From Polynucleobacter asymbioticus QLW-P1DMWA-1 (lineage in GTDB: Bacteria > Pseudomonadota > Gammaproteobacteria > Burkholderiales > Burkholderiaceae), in contig NC_009379.1 of assembly GCF_000016345.1 (NCBI RefSeq), forward strand, positions 1,364,001 through 1,428,000: a DNA stretch of 64,000 nucleotides, in the 5' to 3' direction. The notes beneath the pieces were generated by a model. That model saw only the letters and a list, made by a program, of their open reading frames with translations, had not been told where the DNA came from and searched no databases. This document shows, piece after piece, positions 18,639-28,443 of the stretch; the stretch's first letter is position 1; each line of letters begins with the position of its first letter. The position numbers were made by a program, and so were the translations under genes.

Positions 18639-21623
18639 TTACCAAAACCCCTTCCTACAAATACCGCGAGCTTCGCAATACTGACAAACGCCTTCGGGTG
18701 CAAAAGCTTGCATTGGTTTTTTAGACCAAAGACCCTGTACATCTTCGGTAATTTGCGCTGAAAATTGCATCATCATCTCAGGCATCTCTTGAACCTCTTG
18801 CGAGCGAGCAGCCTTTTGCGCCTCTTTTGAGAGGTCTGCTTTTAAAGCAACCCACTCGGCTTGTTTTACTTGACGCCCAAGCAACTTGTGATTTTCTTGA
18901 GACTCGTTCGCTGCGCGCGCATAAATTAATAGTTGCGGATCATCTAATAGATGTTCGGCACGCTGCTTAACTCGCTCGAAACGCTGATTCTTATAATCAA
19001 TTACTGAAGCAAGCTTGCTATCGTCAATATGAATATCAAATCGATCAGCAAAGCCTTCAATACGAATGGTTTTGAAATTGCCATCGATATCAGCAAAAGG
19101 TAAATCAAAACCTACCTTTAGTTCGCCATCAAAATACTGCCATCCTGCTTGCTCGCGTTGTAATTGCCAGTCAATAAAGCTCGGGATTTGCTTTTGCCAA
19201 TCGCGTAAGGCCCCCATTACCCTCGCATCACCCTCAATTAAAGGGGCGAACTCTTGCTCAGACTCCATATTGAGACGAGCCTCCATCCATTCGTGCCGCT
19301 CCTCATCTTGCGTTTTAAGATTGGGATTTTTATGTTCTTCCGTTTTCAGCGAGTGATAGAAGGATTTCAAAACCTGATGCAAGGTCTGCCCGGCTAGCGA
19401 TGCATCAAATCCTTCGTCAACACTTTTTATTTTGCGCAAGCCCAATAAGCTGCGAACGTAATAGCGATAAGGGCAATCACGCAATGCCTTATAAGCACTA
19501 GGACTCATTGAAAGCGGCATAGGCAAATCTTCTTCAAAATGCGCTACTGCCATGTCAATCGGGTTGGGCTCAAATACCCGCTTCTGTATTTGAGGGCTCA
19601 GCGCATGCCAATCAACTTTACTTTGTAAGCGTTGAATCCAAGCGGAAGGTCTTAAAGGTTCTCCATTCTTACTTTTACTTTGCCAGAGTAAATCGACTTG
19701 GCTACATGAAACCAATAACTGAGAAAGATCTCTTGCTTGCTGCACAAATTGCATCTCAATGGTAGATGTCTTGAGCAATTGATTTAAGGCATCCGAAAAA
19801 AATAAAGGCGGCTCAGAATAGGCTGGAAGCTGCTGCTCATCACAACCCACCAATACGATGGCATCAAATTCTCTTAAACGGGCAGAGCTTAGAGGCAGAA
19901 TGCTCAAATTGGCCCTAGCATCCCCACCCTCCTCTTGATAGCTAGCACCCTCCACTACCGTTTTGATCAAGCTGAGCCATTCATTCAAACGCATTACAGT
20001 CAGTTGATGGTCGGGGCGATGCAAATCAAAACTCTTCAAGACCTCTAATAACTGTTTACCAGCAGAGTCTTTTTCTAGGCTAGTCGCCATGCCAGTGGCC
20101 TGCAGATTGGCCTGTAAAAGCTTATAAGCTTTATTGCAATCAACCTTTAGTTTTGACCACTCATGATGACGCTCTCTGACGAACTGCAAGAGCTCTAACA
20201 AAGCTGAGCTTGGTATAGCAGACGCAGTTTTAACGGCATATTGCTGTGCGCGCTCGATGGCTAAATAAAAAGTAGTCCATCCGGATTCCGCTTTACTTGC
20301 CATCAAAATATCTTCAAGCTCTGCAATCAATCCGATGCAGAAATCTTTTTCTCGATTCAGGATTTTTTCAATATCTAAAAAAGGATTTTGCAAGAACTCA
20401 AGTAGAACTTTGACGCTTGGCCCATCTTTAGGTGACTGAATTAACTCTAGCCAACTATTGAGTGCAGCAGCAGCGCGGGTAGTAGAAAGCTTCCAGCCAG
20501 TTTCATCAGCAATATTTAATGCAGGCCCTAACCTAGCCAACAAGGCGCGCGCCCTTCTGGCAACTAAACGGTCTTGAGCTACTAATGCTAAATTGGTTTT
20601 GCCATCAATCAGATGCTGCTCAATTGTTTTTGCTGCAGTCCATGCCAGCTCTTCAAATCGTTTTGCAGAAACTAGTCTCCAACCTTCAATCTGAGCATGA
20701 TGCACATTCTGGACAGCTTGCGTTGACTTGTCACCGCCCTGTATTGCTTCGGGCCACAAACCCACAGCGCTCCAATCCATCTTGACTTCTATTGCGGGTG
20801 CAAGCTGAGCATATTGATGAAGTAAATCAGCAATAATTTCTTGATCAATTGGAGTGGGATCTGCGGTTTCAACCCAAATTAATGGTCGCGCTTGATGGAC
20901 TGCTTGCGCTTGTGCAAGTGCATGAAGGTGGGCTGCAATCGCAAACTGATTGCGAAAAGCGGGGTCACTCACACTGGCGGTATAACGCCAGAAAGTAAGC
21001 AATACGTTTGCCTCTTGGTCTACCACCTTACGCGCCATGCCACGATATGCTTCTTGAATAGTGGCATCTAGCAACGTTTGAACTTCACGCCCCCAAACTT
21101 CACCTATCTTGTTCTGCTGATCTTGATCGCTTTCATACTGCTGCATGAATACATGAATCTGTTTTTGAAGATGTGGACTTACCGCCTTCGATAAGGTATC
21201 GCACGCCTTCACGATTGCTTGAGCAAGACCCCATGCGCCCGTCTCACTCTCAGCTTTAAACCATGCCTGAAGATCGGGGTGCTTACGCAGAGTGGAGTAA
21301 ACACCTAACCACCTTTCTAGATCAGATTGTTTTTTTGGAAACTTCCATGCGCCTGGAGCAGCCTCCAGCCAATCTTGAAAACTAATGACTTGAGGCAAAA
21401 AGGCAAGGTGATTGGGTAAGTCGGCTGGACGATATACTTCCAGCGCCCTTCTCACCCCCATTAAAGGTCCTGCCGTACTAAGCACCACTAAGGGGCGTTG
21501 ATTAGTTTGCACTGCACAATTCCAAATTCCATTGGCGAGTTCCTTCAGAGCACCAGCATTAGGCGTGATAGCCCAGCTATATGGCTGTTGCTGTTCAGTA
21601 AGCATCGGAAATGGCTGAGACAT
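18639..21623 (-). CDS. addB: AddB-type PD-(D/E)XK nuclease subunit
   Basis: A 994-residue partner of AddA. The N-terminal half is a degenerate helicase-like scaffold. The C-terminal nuclease has the motif VIDYKNQRF (DxK), and four cysteines fit the AddB iron-sulfur cluster: one in LRDCPYRYYVRS and three in CQYCEARGICRKGFW (CxxCx5C) at the extreme C-terminus. It is first in the addB-addA pair. No strong ribosome site precedes ATG 21623, and an ATG six codons in is an alternative. Betaproteobacterial AddB sequences are divergent, so identity rests on the nuclease and Fe-S motifs plus context. Confidence 0.88.
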   Translation of the reverse strand: MSQPFPMLTEQQQPYSWAITPNAGALKELANGIWNCAVQTNQRPLVVLSTAGPLMGVRRALEVYRPADLPNHLAFLPQVISFQDWLEAAPGAWKFPKKQSDLERWLGVYSTLRKHPDLQAWFKAESETGAWGLAQAIVKACDTLSKAVSPHLQKQIHVFMQQYESDQDQQNKIGEVWGREVQTLLDATIQEAYRGMARKVVDQEANVLLTFWRYTASVSDPAFRNQFAIAAHLHALAQAQAVHQARPLIWVETADPTPIDQEIIADLLHQYAQLAPAIEVKMDWSAVGLWPEAIQGGDKSTQAVQNVHHAQIEGWRLVSAKRFEELAWTAAKTIEQHLIDGKTNLALVAQDRLVARRARALLARLGPALNIADETGWKLSTTRAAAALNSWLELIQSPKDGPSVKVLLEFLQNPFLDIEKILNREKDFCIGLIAELEDILMASKAESGWTTFYLAIERAQQYAVKTASAIPSSALLELLQFVRERHHEWSKLKVDCNKAYKLLQANLQATGMATSLEKDSAGKQLLEVLKSFDLHRPDHQLTVMRLNEWLSLIKTVVEGASYQEEGGDARANLSILPLSSARLREFDAIVLVGCDEQQLPAYSEPPLFFSDALNQLLKTSTIEMQFVQQARDLSQLLVSCSQVDLLWQSKSKNGEPLRPSAWIQRLQSKVDWHALSPQIQKRVFEPNPIDMAVAHFEEDLPMPLSMSPSAYKALRDCPYRYYVRSLLGLRKIKSVDEGFDASLAGQTLHQVLKSFYHSLKTEEHKNPNLKTQDEERHEWMEARLNMESEQEFAPLIEGDARVMGALRDWQKQIPSFIDWQLQREQAGWQYFDGELKVGFDLPFADIDGNFKTIRIEGFADRFDIHIDDSKLASVIDYKNQRFERVKQRAEHLLDDPQLLIYARAANESQENHKLLGRQVKQAEWVALKADLSKEAQKAARSQEVQEMPEMMMQFSAQITEDVQGLWSKKPMQAFAPEGVCQYCEARGICRKGFW

Positions 21624-21687
21624 TAATCTGTATGTTGGATGATAGTTTTACGTCTAATTTTCATTTTTGAGCAGAATGTTTCGCTTA

Positions 21688-21716
21688 TTGCTAATATAAG
21701 CGCTGTAACGTTATAA
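21688..21716 (+). promoter_or_regulatory. Promoter of trxA
   Basis: TTGCTA (21688-21693) and TTATAA (21711-21716) are spaced 17 nt apart, with the trxA ATG 28 nt downstream of the -10 and AAGGA before it. Confidence 0.55.
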
Positions 21717-21743
21717 CTAAATAAGCCTAAATAAGGAATTTTC

Positions 21744-22070
21744 ATGAGTGCCGGCATTAAATATGTAACTGACGCCTCCTTCGAACAAGACGTCCTCAAG
21801 TCCGATAAACCTGTTCTGCTCGACTTCTGGGCCGAGTGGTGCGGTCCTTGCAAAATGATTGGCCCCATCCTGGAAGAGCTTTCCGGTGAGTATGGCGACA
21901 AATTGCAAATCGCAAAAATGAACGTTGACGAGAACCAAGGTGTACCTGCCCAATTTAATATTCGTGGCATTCCTACACTTATCCTCTTTAAAAATGGCAC
22001 CGTAGCTGCTCAAAAAGTAGGCGCCCTGGCTAAATCCCAGCTTAGCGCTTTCATTGATAGCAATATCTAA
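21744..22070 (+). CDS. trxA: Thioredoxin 1
   Basis: Cytoplasmic disulfide reductase (108 aa), reduced by thioredoxin reductase and donating electrons to ribonucleotide reductase, methionine sulfoxide reductases and others. The active site is [10 protein letters not shown] with Cys33 and Cys36. The cis-proline is in the [12 protein letters not shown] segment. AAGGA precedes the ATG. The trxA-rho order is shared by many proteobacteria. The two are about 300 nt apart and rho appears to have its own promoter. Confidence 0.98.
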   Translation: MSAGIKYVTDASFEQDVLKSDKPVLLDFWAEWCGPCKMIGPILEELSGEYGDKLQIAKMNVDENQGVPAQFNIRGIPTLILFKNGTVAAQKVGALAKSQLSAFIDSNI

Positions 22071-22151
22071 GAGTCTCATGCCACAGGTTCAGCAAATGAG
22101 CCTGTGGTCTCCATTGGCTTTTGGCCACATTAATTAGGGGTTTTAGTTGAC

Positions 22152-22179
22152 TTGTGTCCAGTCAAATATGGTGTAGTAT
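22152..22179 (+). promoter_or_regulatory. Likely rho promoter
   Basis: TTGTGT (22152-22157) and TAGTAT (22174-22179) are separated by 16 nt. A second -35-like TTGACT starts five nt upstream. Transcription from here would give a leader of about 180 nt before the rho ATG. Confidence 0.5.
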
Positions 22180-22220
22180 CACTCTAACAAGTAATTCAAC
22201 GCACTAAGAAGTGCTCCGAT

Positions 22221-22366
22221 TTTTCAGTAATTTACCTCCCCCTTTCTTAGCAAAATCCAAATTCTGTTTTTCACATCTGTCTGATCTTCATCACGACGGC
22301 AAACCCCAAAAATAAATTCAATTTATCTAGCTTCTACACACCTCATTATTTACACCAGAGAACCAC
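22221..22366 (+). promoter_or_regulatory. C-rich, G-poor rho mRNA leader
   Basis: In these 146 nt I count about 42 C and 11 G, with pyrimidine-rich tracts (for example CTCCCCCTTTC near 22236-22246) and no stable hairpin. That composition is typical of Rho-utilisation sites. E. coli rho is known to be attenuated by Rho within its own leader, so autoregulation is the natural reading. The role is inferred from composition. Confidence 0.5.
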
Positions 22367-23629
22367 ATGCAATTAACTGAACTCAAAGTCCTCCACGTAT
22401 CCGCCCTGCTCGAAATGGCAGCAAGTCTGGAGATTGAAAATACCCAACGGATGCGCAAACAAGAACTGATGTTTGCGATTCTGAAGAAACGCGCGAAGGC
22501 TGGTGAAACTGTTTTCGGCGACGGTACATTAGAAGTGTTGCCAGATGGCTTTGGCTTCTTGCGTTCTCCTGAAGCCTCTTATATGGCTTCACCCGATGAT
22601 ATTTATATCTCCCCAGCGCAGATCCGCCGCTTTAACTTACATACTGGTGATAGCGTTGAAGGTGAAGTGCGAACACCAAAAGATGGTGAACGTTACTTTG
22701 CATTGGTCAAGGTGGATAAGATTAACGGTTTGGCTCCAGAAGCCCTTAAGAACCGCATCATGTTCGAAAACTTAACGCCATTGCACCCTAACCGTGTAAT
22801 TAGCCTAGAGCGTGACATCAAGGCAGAAGAGAATCTGACTGGCCGCATCATCGACATGATCTCCCCAATCGGTTACGGCCAACGTGGACTGATCGTGGCA
22901 TCACCGAAGTCTGGTAAGACGGTGATGATGCAGCACATTGCTCATGCAATTGCAGCAAATAATCCTGAAGCTATTTTGATCGTCTTGCTCGTTGACGAGC
23001 GTCCTGAAGAAGTGACTGAAATGCAACGCTCTGTTCGCGGTGAAGTTGTTGCCTCTACTTTTGATGAGCCAGCAGTTCGCCACGTTCAAGTTGCTGAGAT
23101 GGTGATTGAAAAAGCAAAACGCTTAGTAGAGATGGGTAAAGATGTCATCATCTTGCTTGACTCGATTACCCGTTTAGCACGCGCCTACAACACCGTTGTT
23201 CCTTCATCAGGCAAAGTACTTTCTGGTGGTGTGGATGCCAATGCATTGCAACGTCCAAAGCGTTTCTTCGGTGCCGCTCGTAATATTGAAGAAGGTGGCT
23301 CATTGACCATCATCGCTACCGCCTTGATTGAAACAGGCAGCCGTATGGATGACCTCATCTACGAAGAGTTCAAAGGTACCGGCAATATGGAGGTGCACCT
23401 TGAACGTCGCTTAGCTGAGCGTCGTGTTTACCCATCGATTAATCTTAATAAGTCAGGCACCCGCCGCGAGGAACTCTTAGTGAAGGCTGAGAATCTCCAG
23501 AAGATCTGGGTATTACGTAAATTACTGGCCGATATGGACGACATCGAAGCGATGAACTTCATCGTAGATAAGCTCAAATCCACCAAAAACAATGGCGAAT
23601 TCTTCGACCTAATGCGTCGCGGAGGCTAA
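22367..23629 (+). CDS. rho: Transcription termination factor Rho
   Basis: Hexameric RNA-dependent ATPase (420 aa) that ends transcription of untranslated RNA. It shows the N-terminal helical domain, the cold-shock-like RNA-binding domain (about 48-120, [23 protein letters not shown]), Walker A SPKSGKT (179-185), the Q- and R-loops ([32 protein letters not shown]) and the C-terminal DLMRRGG. Length and all motifs are canonical. It is followed by its own terminator and then L31. Confidence 0.98.
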   Translation: MQLTELKVLHVSALLEMAASLEIENTQRMRKQELMFAILKKRAKAGETVFGDGTLEVLPDGFGFLRSPEASYMASPDDIYISPAQIRRFNLHTGDSVEGEVRTPKDGERYFALVKVDKINGLAPEALKNRIMFENLTPLHPNRVISLERDIKAEENLTGRIIDMISPIGYGQRGLIVASPKSGKTVMMQHIAHAIAANNPEAILIVLLVDERPEEVTEMQRSVRGEVVASTFDEPAVRHVQVAEMVIEKAKRLVEMGKDVIILLDSITRLARAYNTVVPSSGKVLSGGVDANALQRPKRFFGAARNIEEGGSLTIIATALIETGSRMDDLIYEEFKGTGNMEVHLERRLAERRVYPSINLNKSGTRREELLVKAENLQKIWVLRKLLADMDDIEAMNFIVDKLKSTKNNGEFFDLMRRGG

Positions 23630-23630
23630 T

Positions 23631-23672
23631 TTAGGGGTCTAGGGGGCTGTTTTAGCCCTTTTTAGACCCTAA
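23631..23672 (+). terminator. Terminator after rho
   Basis: The inner stem GGGCT-GTTTT-AGCCC (23644-23658) is followed by TTTTT. An outer arm (TTAGGGGTCTA with TAGACCCTAA) can extend it. It sits immediately after the rho stop. Confidence 0.75.
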
Positions 23673-23783
23673 AGATGCGCTTTGTTGTTGATTTCATGGC
23701 ATAATTTCGCCTTTACCGCTTTTAACTTGGGAAAGTATTTAGGTTGTTTTAACTTAAACGGCTACCCGCTCATAGGACTCATA

Positions 23784-24131
23784 ATGAAACCTGGCATTCA
23801 CCCCGAATATCGTGAAATCGTCTTTGTAGACGTTTCTAACAACTTCAGCTTCAAGACTCGCTCCACCATGTCTACTAGAGAGACAATCAAGTGGGAAGAT
23901 GGCAATGAATATCCATTGGCCAAGATCGAGACTTCATCTGAGTCACACCCTTTCTACACTGGTACCCAGAAAATCATGGATACCGCTGGTCGTGTTGAGA
24001 AATTCCGTCAGAAATTCGGTACAAAAGCGGTTGCTAAAGCTTCCGGTGATGGCGCTGCTAAAACTGCTGAGAAAAAAGCAGCTGCTGCAGAAGCTAAAGC
24101 TGCTGAAAAGCCAGCTAAAAAGAAGGCTTAA
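23784..24131 (+). CDS. rpmE2: 50S ribosomal protein L31, type B, with Ala/Lys-rich tail
   Basis: Ribosomal protein of the large subunit (115 aa). The core ([20 protein letters not shown] to about residue 84, ending KFRQKFG) is type B, lacking the zinc-binding cysteines of type A L31. There is no cysteine anywhere in the chain. A tail of about 30 residues rich in Ala and Lys follows ([19 protein letters not shown]), longer than in E. coli YkgM (about 87 aa). The frame extends upstream to 23682, but ATG at 23784 matches the family. It is placed after rho with its own terminator. Confidence 0.95.
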   Translation: MKPGIHPEYREIVFVDVSNNFSFKTRSTMSTRETIKWEDGNEYPLAKIETSSESHPFYTGTQKIMDTAGRVEKFRQKFGTKAVAKASGDGAAKTAEKKAAAAEAKAAEKPAKKKA

Positions 24132-24180
24132 TTCCCTTCTAATCGCGGGGTATGGAAAATACCTTCCCTGCGAGATAATT

Positions 24181-24211
24181 AAGGCAGCGTTTGCTGCCTT
24201 TTTTATTTTTT
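24181..24211 (+). terminator. Terminator after rpmE2
   Basis: A perfect stem AAGGCAGC / GCTGCCTT with a GTTT loop is followed by a T-rich tract. Confidence 0.9.
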
Positions 24212-24230
24212 GCTTTACATTGAAAAGTAC

Positions 24231-25949
24231 ATGGTCAAACTCACCGCCGCCGCCACTAAATCGATCCCGCGCATTATTATTTTTGCGCTGACATTGGTAT
24301 ATGGTTTTTCTGGCCTCTTCTTTCGTGATCCATGGAAAAATGAAGATGCCATTGGCTTTGGCGGTATGTGGTCTCTATTTCGTGGTAACTCGATTGATTG
24401 GGTCGTCCCTCACTTAGCAGGTCGCAACATCTCTTTAGGCACCCCACTTCCTTACTGGATGGGTGCTGGTCTCATCGAATTATTTGGTCAGTATATTGGC
24501 GCTGCAAATGCTGCTCGCTTATATTCAGCGATTTGCTTTTTCTCTGCTGCACTGGCTATTTGGTATGCCACTTACTTATTAGGTCGTCGGCGCGAAGTTC
24601 AGCCTATGGCGCTAGCAATGGGTGGACAGCCTGATTTAAAAAGCTATGGGATGACGTTGGCTGATGGCGCTTTGCTCATCTTCTTGGCTTGCGTTGGCCT
24701 CGCTCAGCGCGCGCATGAAACCACACCAATGATGGCGCAACTGATGGGCATCAGTATTGTTCTTTACGGCACTGTGCGCGGCTTAGATAAGCCTTGGCAA
24801 GGCGGTCTATGGACAGGTCTAGGCATCACGATTGTGGCTTTATCGAGCAACCTCACCTTAAGCCTAATCATTGTTACCTCCACGATCATCGCCGTCATTG
24901 CAAGTAATGCTAAGTTACGCTTTCGCTGGACATTAGCAAGTACTGTTTTAGGCTTAATCGGCTTTGCGCTTTGGCCGATCATCTGGTATTTGGCTGGTCT
25001 ACCAACAGAATGGCGCCATATCGCAGAAGAAGGTTGGCGCAATACTCCCGAGATGCGCTCCACTCCTTCACTAGAATCGCTTGGGTTTTTAAGTATTAAT
25101 TTCTGGGCTTACGCATGGCCTGTGTGGCCGCTAGCAATGATTTCTTTAGCCCACTGGGGTCGAGTCAAGGCTGCAGGCGCATGGCGTGCACCACATCTTT
25201 GCATTCCCCTCAGTTTATTTATTGGCAGCTTGATCTATGTAATTTTTCGTCTTGAGGCGAATGAGCATGATCTGATGATCTTGATACCAAGCCTTTCGAT
25301 CATTGCAGCATTTAGCTTGCCGATTTTGAAACGTAGTGTGATTAGCTTTATTGACTGGCTTGCCATGTTTAGCTTTACCTTGATTGCATTAGCGATTTGG
25401 ATTATTTGGCTAGCAAAAATTACAGGCTACCCTGAGACTACTGCAGCTAACATCACGCGCCTATTGCCAGGCTTTGAAAGTCAGTTCAATTGGCTCGCGT
25501 TCATCGTGGCACTAGCCATTACCGGCGTATGGTTGGCGATCGTTCGCTGGAGAACATCGCGTGCCCCTAAGGAAATTTGGCGCTGCCTGATCATTTCTGC
25601 GTCAGGCACCACCTTAATGTGGGTTCTCCTGATGACTTTATGGCTACCGACGATTAACTACGCCAAAACCTATCGCCCCGTGTCTGCGCGCCTCTCACAA
25701 GTAGTACCGCCAGGTGCTGGCTGCATCAATACCAGCAATATTGGTATGGCGCAATTGGCCTCCTTTGACTATTTCACCAAACTCCCTTTGCGTGATGACC
25801 CCAACTGTCCTTGGATGCTGACGCATAACCAAACTGAAGCTAAGGCCTATGCGCAGCTGAACAATAAGAAACTTAATCTTCTCTGGGAAGACCGTCGCGC
25901 AGCTGATCGTGACGAACGCTTACGGCTTTACGAAGTCATTCCGGAATAA
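24231..25949 (+). CDS. ArnT-like glycosyltransferase (GT-C/PMT family membrane protein)
   Basis: A 572-residue inner-membrane protein with about 11-12 transmembrane segments and a short periplasmic C-terminal domain (from about 480). The first periplasmic loop has FFRDPWKNEDAIGFG, the position where GT-C enzymes carry their catalytic acidic residues. The layout resembles the ArnT/PMT superfamily, which moves sugars from polyprenyl-phosphate donors to lipid A or other acceptors. Donor and acceptor cannot be told from sequence. The start is ATG 24231; an upstream TTG extends the frame without support. It ends 4 nt before the MATE gene, so the two are probably cotranscribed. Confidence 0.78.
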   Translation: MVKLTAAATKSIPRIIIFALTLVYGFSGLFFRDPWKNEDAIGFGGMWSLFRGNSIDWVVPHLAGRNISLGTPLPYWMGAGLIELFGQYIGAANAARLYSAICFFSAALAIWYATYLLGRRREVQPMALAMGGQPDLKSYGMTLADGALLIFLACVGLAQRAHETTPMMAQLMGISIVLYGTVRGLDKPWQGGLWTGLGITIVALSSNLTLSLIIVTSTIIAVIASNAKLRFRWTLASTVLGLIGFALWPIIWYLAGLPTEWRHIAEEGWRNTPEMRSTPSLESLGFLSINFWAYAWPVWPLAMISLAHWGRVKAAGAWRAPHLCIPLSLFIGSLIYVIFRLEANEHDLMILIPSLSIIAAFSLPILKRSVISFIDWLAMFSFTLIALAIWIIWLAKITGYPETTAANITRLLPGFESQFNWLAFIVALAITGVWLAIVRWRTSRAPKEIWRCLIISASGTTLMWVLLMTLWLPTINYAKTYRPVSARLSQVVPPGAGCINTSNIGMAQLASFDYFTKLPLRDDPNCPWMLTHNQTEAKAYAQLNNKKLNLLWEDRRAADRDERLRLYEVIPE

Positions 25950-25953
25950 ATCA

Positions 25954-27345
25954 ATGCTGCACTTTAAGCTATCGCGCTTACGCGAGGACGTCCCTGCTTT
26001 ACTCAAATTAGCTGGGCCTTTACTCATTGGTCAATTAGCAGTTATCGCTTTTGGCGTACTAGATACCGCAATGACAGCACGCTACTCTGCGGATGATCTT
26101 GCAGCGCTTGCAATGGCTTCAGCGATATTTATCAGCATCTATGTTGGTTTAACTGGTGTCATCTCCGCCTTAGCTCCCATTGCTGGGCAATTATTTGGGG
26201 CCAAACGATTTGATGAGATTGGAGAAGAAGTAAGGCAAGCCACTTGGCTTGCTTTTGGCCTAGCAGTCTTAGGATGCTTTGTTTTACTCAACGCCGATCA
26301 TCTACTGTCCATCTCCCATGTGGGTCCGGAGATAGAAGGCAAGGCACGCCTCTATCTCAATATATTGGCCTTAGGCTTGCCTGCGAGCATGGGTATGCGC
26401 GTGCTAATGGCGCTCCATAACGCAGTATCCCGTCCCGCTGTTATTACCGTAGTGCAAATAATTGGTTTGGGATTAAAGATTCCATTGAACCTACTCTTTA
26501 TATACGGTGGTCTAGGCATTGAAGGCATGGGTGGCCCAGGCTGTGCCGTGGCTACTGTGATTATCAACTGGTCATGGCTTTTAATGACTTTGGGGTTTGT
26601 TCTTTTCGATCGCTTCTATCATCCGTTCCGTATCTTTGAACGTTTTAGCCTTCCTGACTGGCATCGTATTTGGACTTTGCTCAAACTAGGAGCGCCGATT
26701 GGCTTTAGTTATTTAATTGAAGTGACTTCATTCACTTTCATGTCTTTATTTATTGCGCGCTTAGGTACAACTGCCTTAGCTGGGCATCAAATTGTGGCAA
26801 ACATGGGAACGGTCATTTATATGGTGCCCCTCTCCCTTTCTATTGCAACAATGACTTTAGTATCCCAATCGATTGGGGCTAATAAACCTGAGCGTGCCGA
26901 AGAAATTGGCTGGTCATCTGTATTTTTTACAACTGCTTTGTGTATCACGATAGGCTTTGCTGTCTGGATATTCCGCATGCAACTACTCGATCTCTACGAT
27001 CCACCAGCTGAGATTAAAGTATTTTCCATACCGCTATTTTTGTTTATCGCCTTCTACCAAGTATTTGATGCACTGCAAGTGACTGCTGCATTTATTCTGC
27101 GAGCCTATCGTATTGCCTTCTGGCCAATGCTGATTTATGCCGGCTCACTCTGGGGTGTAGGGCTTGGCGGCGGCTATTTGATGGGATTCAATGTATTTGG
27201 AAATACCCCCACCTTTTTACAAGGTGCCAATGGCTTCTGGGCTGGCAATAGTATTAGCTTAGGCTTAGCCGCTTGCTTGCTACTCTATCTTTTCAGAAGA
27301 ACGGCGGAGCGCTATGAGAAAACACATCCGCCGGTAGAGGCTTAG
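25954..27345 (+). CDS. MATE family efflux transporter
   Basis: A 463-residue multidrug/metabolite exporter with 12 transmembrane segments in two homologous halves. Motifs fit the NorM branch: LAGPLLIGQLAVIAFGVLDTAM at the start of the N-half and GAPIGFSYLIEVTSFTF at the start of the C-half, with ALAGHQIVANMG following. Coupling ion and substrate are unknown. ATG 25954 is preceded by GGAA; a longer frame overlapping the glycosyltransferase by 41 nt is less likely. Last gene of the pair. Confidence 0.93.
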   Translation: MLHFKLSRLREDVPALLKLAGPLLIGQLAVIAFGVLDTAMTARYSADDLAALAMASAIFISIYVGLTGVISALAPIAGQLFGAKRFDEIGEEVRQATWLAFGLAVLGCFVLLNADHLLSISHVGPEIEGKARLYLNILALGLPASMGMRVLMALHNAVSRPAVITVVQIIGLGLKIPLNLLFIYGGLGIEGMGGPGCAVATVIINWSWLLMTLGFVLFDRFYHPFRIFERFSLPDWHRIWTLLKLGAPIGFSYLIEVTSFTFMSLFIARLGTTALAGHQIVANMGTVIYMVPLSLSIATMTLVSQSIGANKPERAEEIGWSSVFFTTALCITIGFAVWIFRMQLLDLYDPPAEIKVFSIPLFLFIAFYQVFDALQVTAAFILRAYRIAFWPMLIYAGSLWGVGLGGGYLMGFNVFGNTPTFLQGANGFWAGNSISLGLAACLLLYLFRRTAERYEKTHPPVEA

Positions 27346-27351
27346 GTCGCT

Positions 27352-28410
27352 TTACTTATAAACCTTCAAAGTAGCTGGATCATCATCCAAACGTCTTTTT
27401 AAATTACGCATCTGGCCTGCAGATCCTGGGTTATTGGTAATGAAGTTTTGATCGGCCAAATGCTTGCGAACGTCTTCAGCTAAATCAAGAGAAGCTAACT
27501 TCATTAACTTTGCCATGCTGGGCTTAAAGTTATTGTCTTTGCCGTCAATGCGCACTTCTTTGCCATCGCCCGATGCGATGAAAGAAGCAACAATTTGATT
27601 GGTTTGGGTATCGACCACATTAAAGTCCACTGTTACTTCTAGGGCGACTTGCTGAGAGGTAGATTTAGTGCCAGGAATATCATCCACATTATCAGTTACC
27701 GAAATTTCAGCTAAGACACCATACAGAACATAGTTAGCATCACCAAAATCACCAGCCTTAATCCGCTTAACGATATCAAAATACTCATCACCTTGATTGG
27801 GAACTGCGACTGATGGTTTAGCTTGAACTACTTTATAGCCAGACTTGATCAAAAGCCCGCGGATGGGATTGGCCAAGTAACGCAGTTCGCCGTATTCAAC
27901 ATTTGATTGGTAGCCAGACTTCTTCTGGGTCTGAGTATTCGCACTCGAGGCAGTCGAAGAGCTATTTGATACCGCAGGATCTTGCGCGGGAGTTGGAGGC
28001 ACAGCTGTTCCTGGCGCTGTTGCACTGGGGTCAGCCAGATTGGTAAATTTCACAGGCAGGGCTGAAGAGTTGGGACCACCCGTCAAAGCAGAAGCGTTCG
28101 CTTTGTCTGCATCTACTTCAATGACTTTTGGAGTAATGACCGAGTTCGTGTTGTTATCGCTAGTGGTTCTGGTTTCTTCAATGTAAGTGAGGTTCTTACC
28201 TTCTTTTTTGAAGTAAATATCCGTGACGGCAATCGATTTCGATTCCGTCTTCAGTGCTTCAGCATTAATCACAGGATTTTTAGGGGGGTCTGCGGGCACT
28301 TGTCCCACAATTGCCTGCTCAGGCTGGACTAGAGGCTTAGAGGCGCAGCCCAGAAGTAAGGCAAAGCTTGCGCTAGCACAACATAAAACCGTTAACTTAG
28401 AAATTTGCAC
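27352..28410 (-). CDS. Lipoprotein of unknown function with a CsgG/LpoB-like C-terminal region
   Basis: A protein of about 352 residues with signal and lipobox FALLLGC, a low-complexity Pro/Ser/Thr linker (about 130-165) and a C-terminal domain with the pattern DANYVLYGVLAEISV and VDFNVVDTQTNQIVASF. That pattern resembles the alpha/beta fold shared by CsgG, FlgT and LpoB. GTG at 28410 has AAAAAGG seven nt upstream and starts the signal peptide directly. ATG at 28443 would add 11 charged residues ahead of it. It is the last of four exported-protein genes. The domain assignment is tentative. Confidence 0.65.
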   Translation of the reverse strand: MQISKLTVLCCASASFALLLGCASKPLVQPEQAIVGQVPADPPKNPVINAEALKTESKSIAVTDIYFKKEGKNLTYIEETRTTSDNNTNSVITPKVIEVDADKANASALTGGPNSSALPVKFTNLADPSATAPGTAVPPTPAQDPAVSNSSSTASSANTQTQKKSGYQSNVEYGELRYLANPIRGLLIKSGYKVVQAKPSVAVPNQGDEYFDIVKRIKAGDFGDANYVLYGVLAEISVTDNVDDIPGTKSTSQQVALEVTVDFNVVDTQTNQIVASFIASGDGKEVRIDGKDNNFKPSMAKLMKLASLDLAEDVRKHLADQNFITNNPGSAGQMRNLKRRLDDDPATLKVYK

Positions 28411-28443
28411 TATGACACCTTTTTGATCATGTTGATCCATCAA

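Noticed and set aside
21717..22079. Frames of 120-125 codons antisense to trxA
   Set aside because: The thioredoxin gene on the plus strand fully explains the region.
22071..22366. Possible leader peptide or riboswitch before rho
   Set aside because: No short frame with a ribosome site and no conserved aptamer-like pairing; the C-rich rut-like explanation is simpler.
24142..24171. Hairpin CGCGGGG...CCCTGCG just after rpmE2
   Set aside because: One mismatch and no T-run; the better terminator is 10 nt further on.
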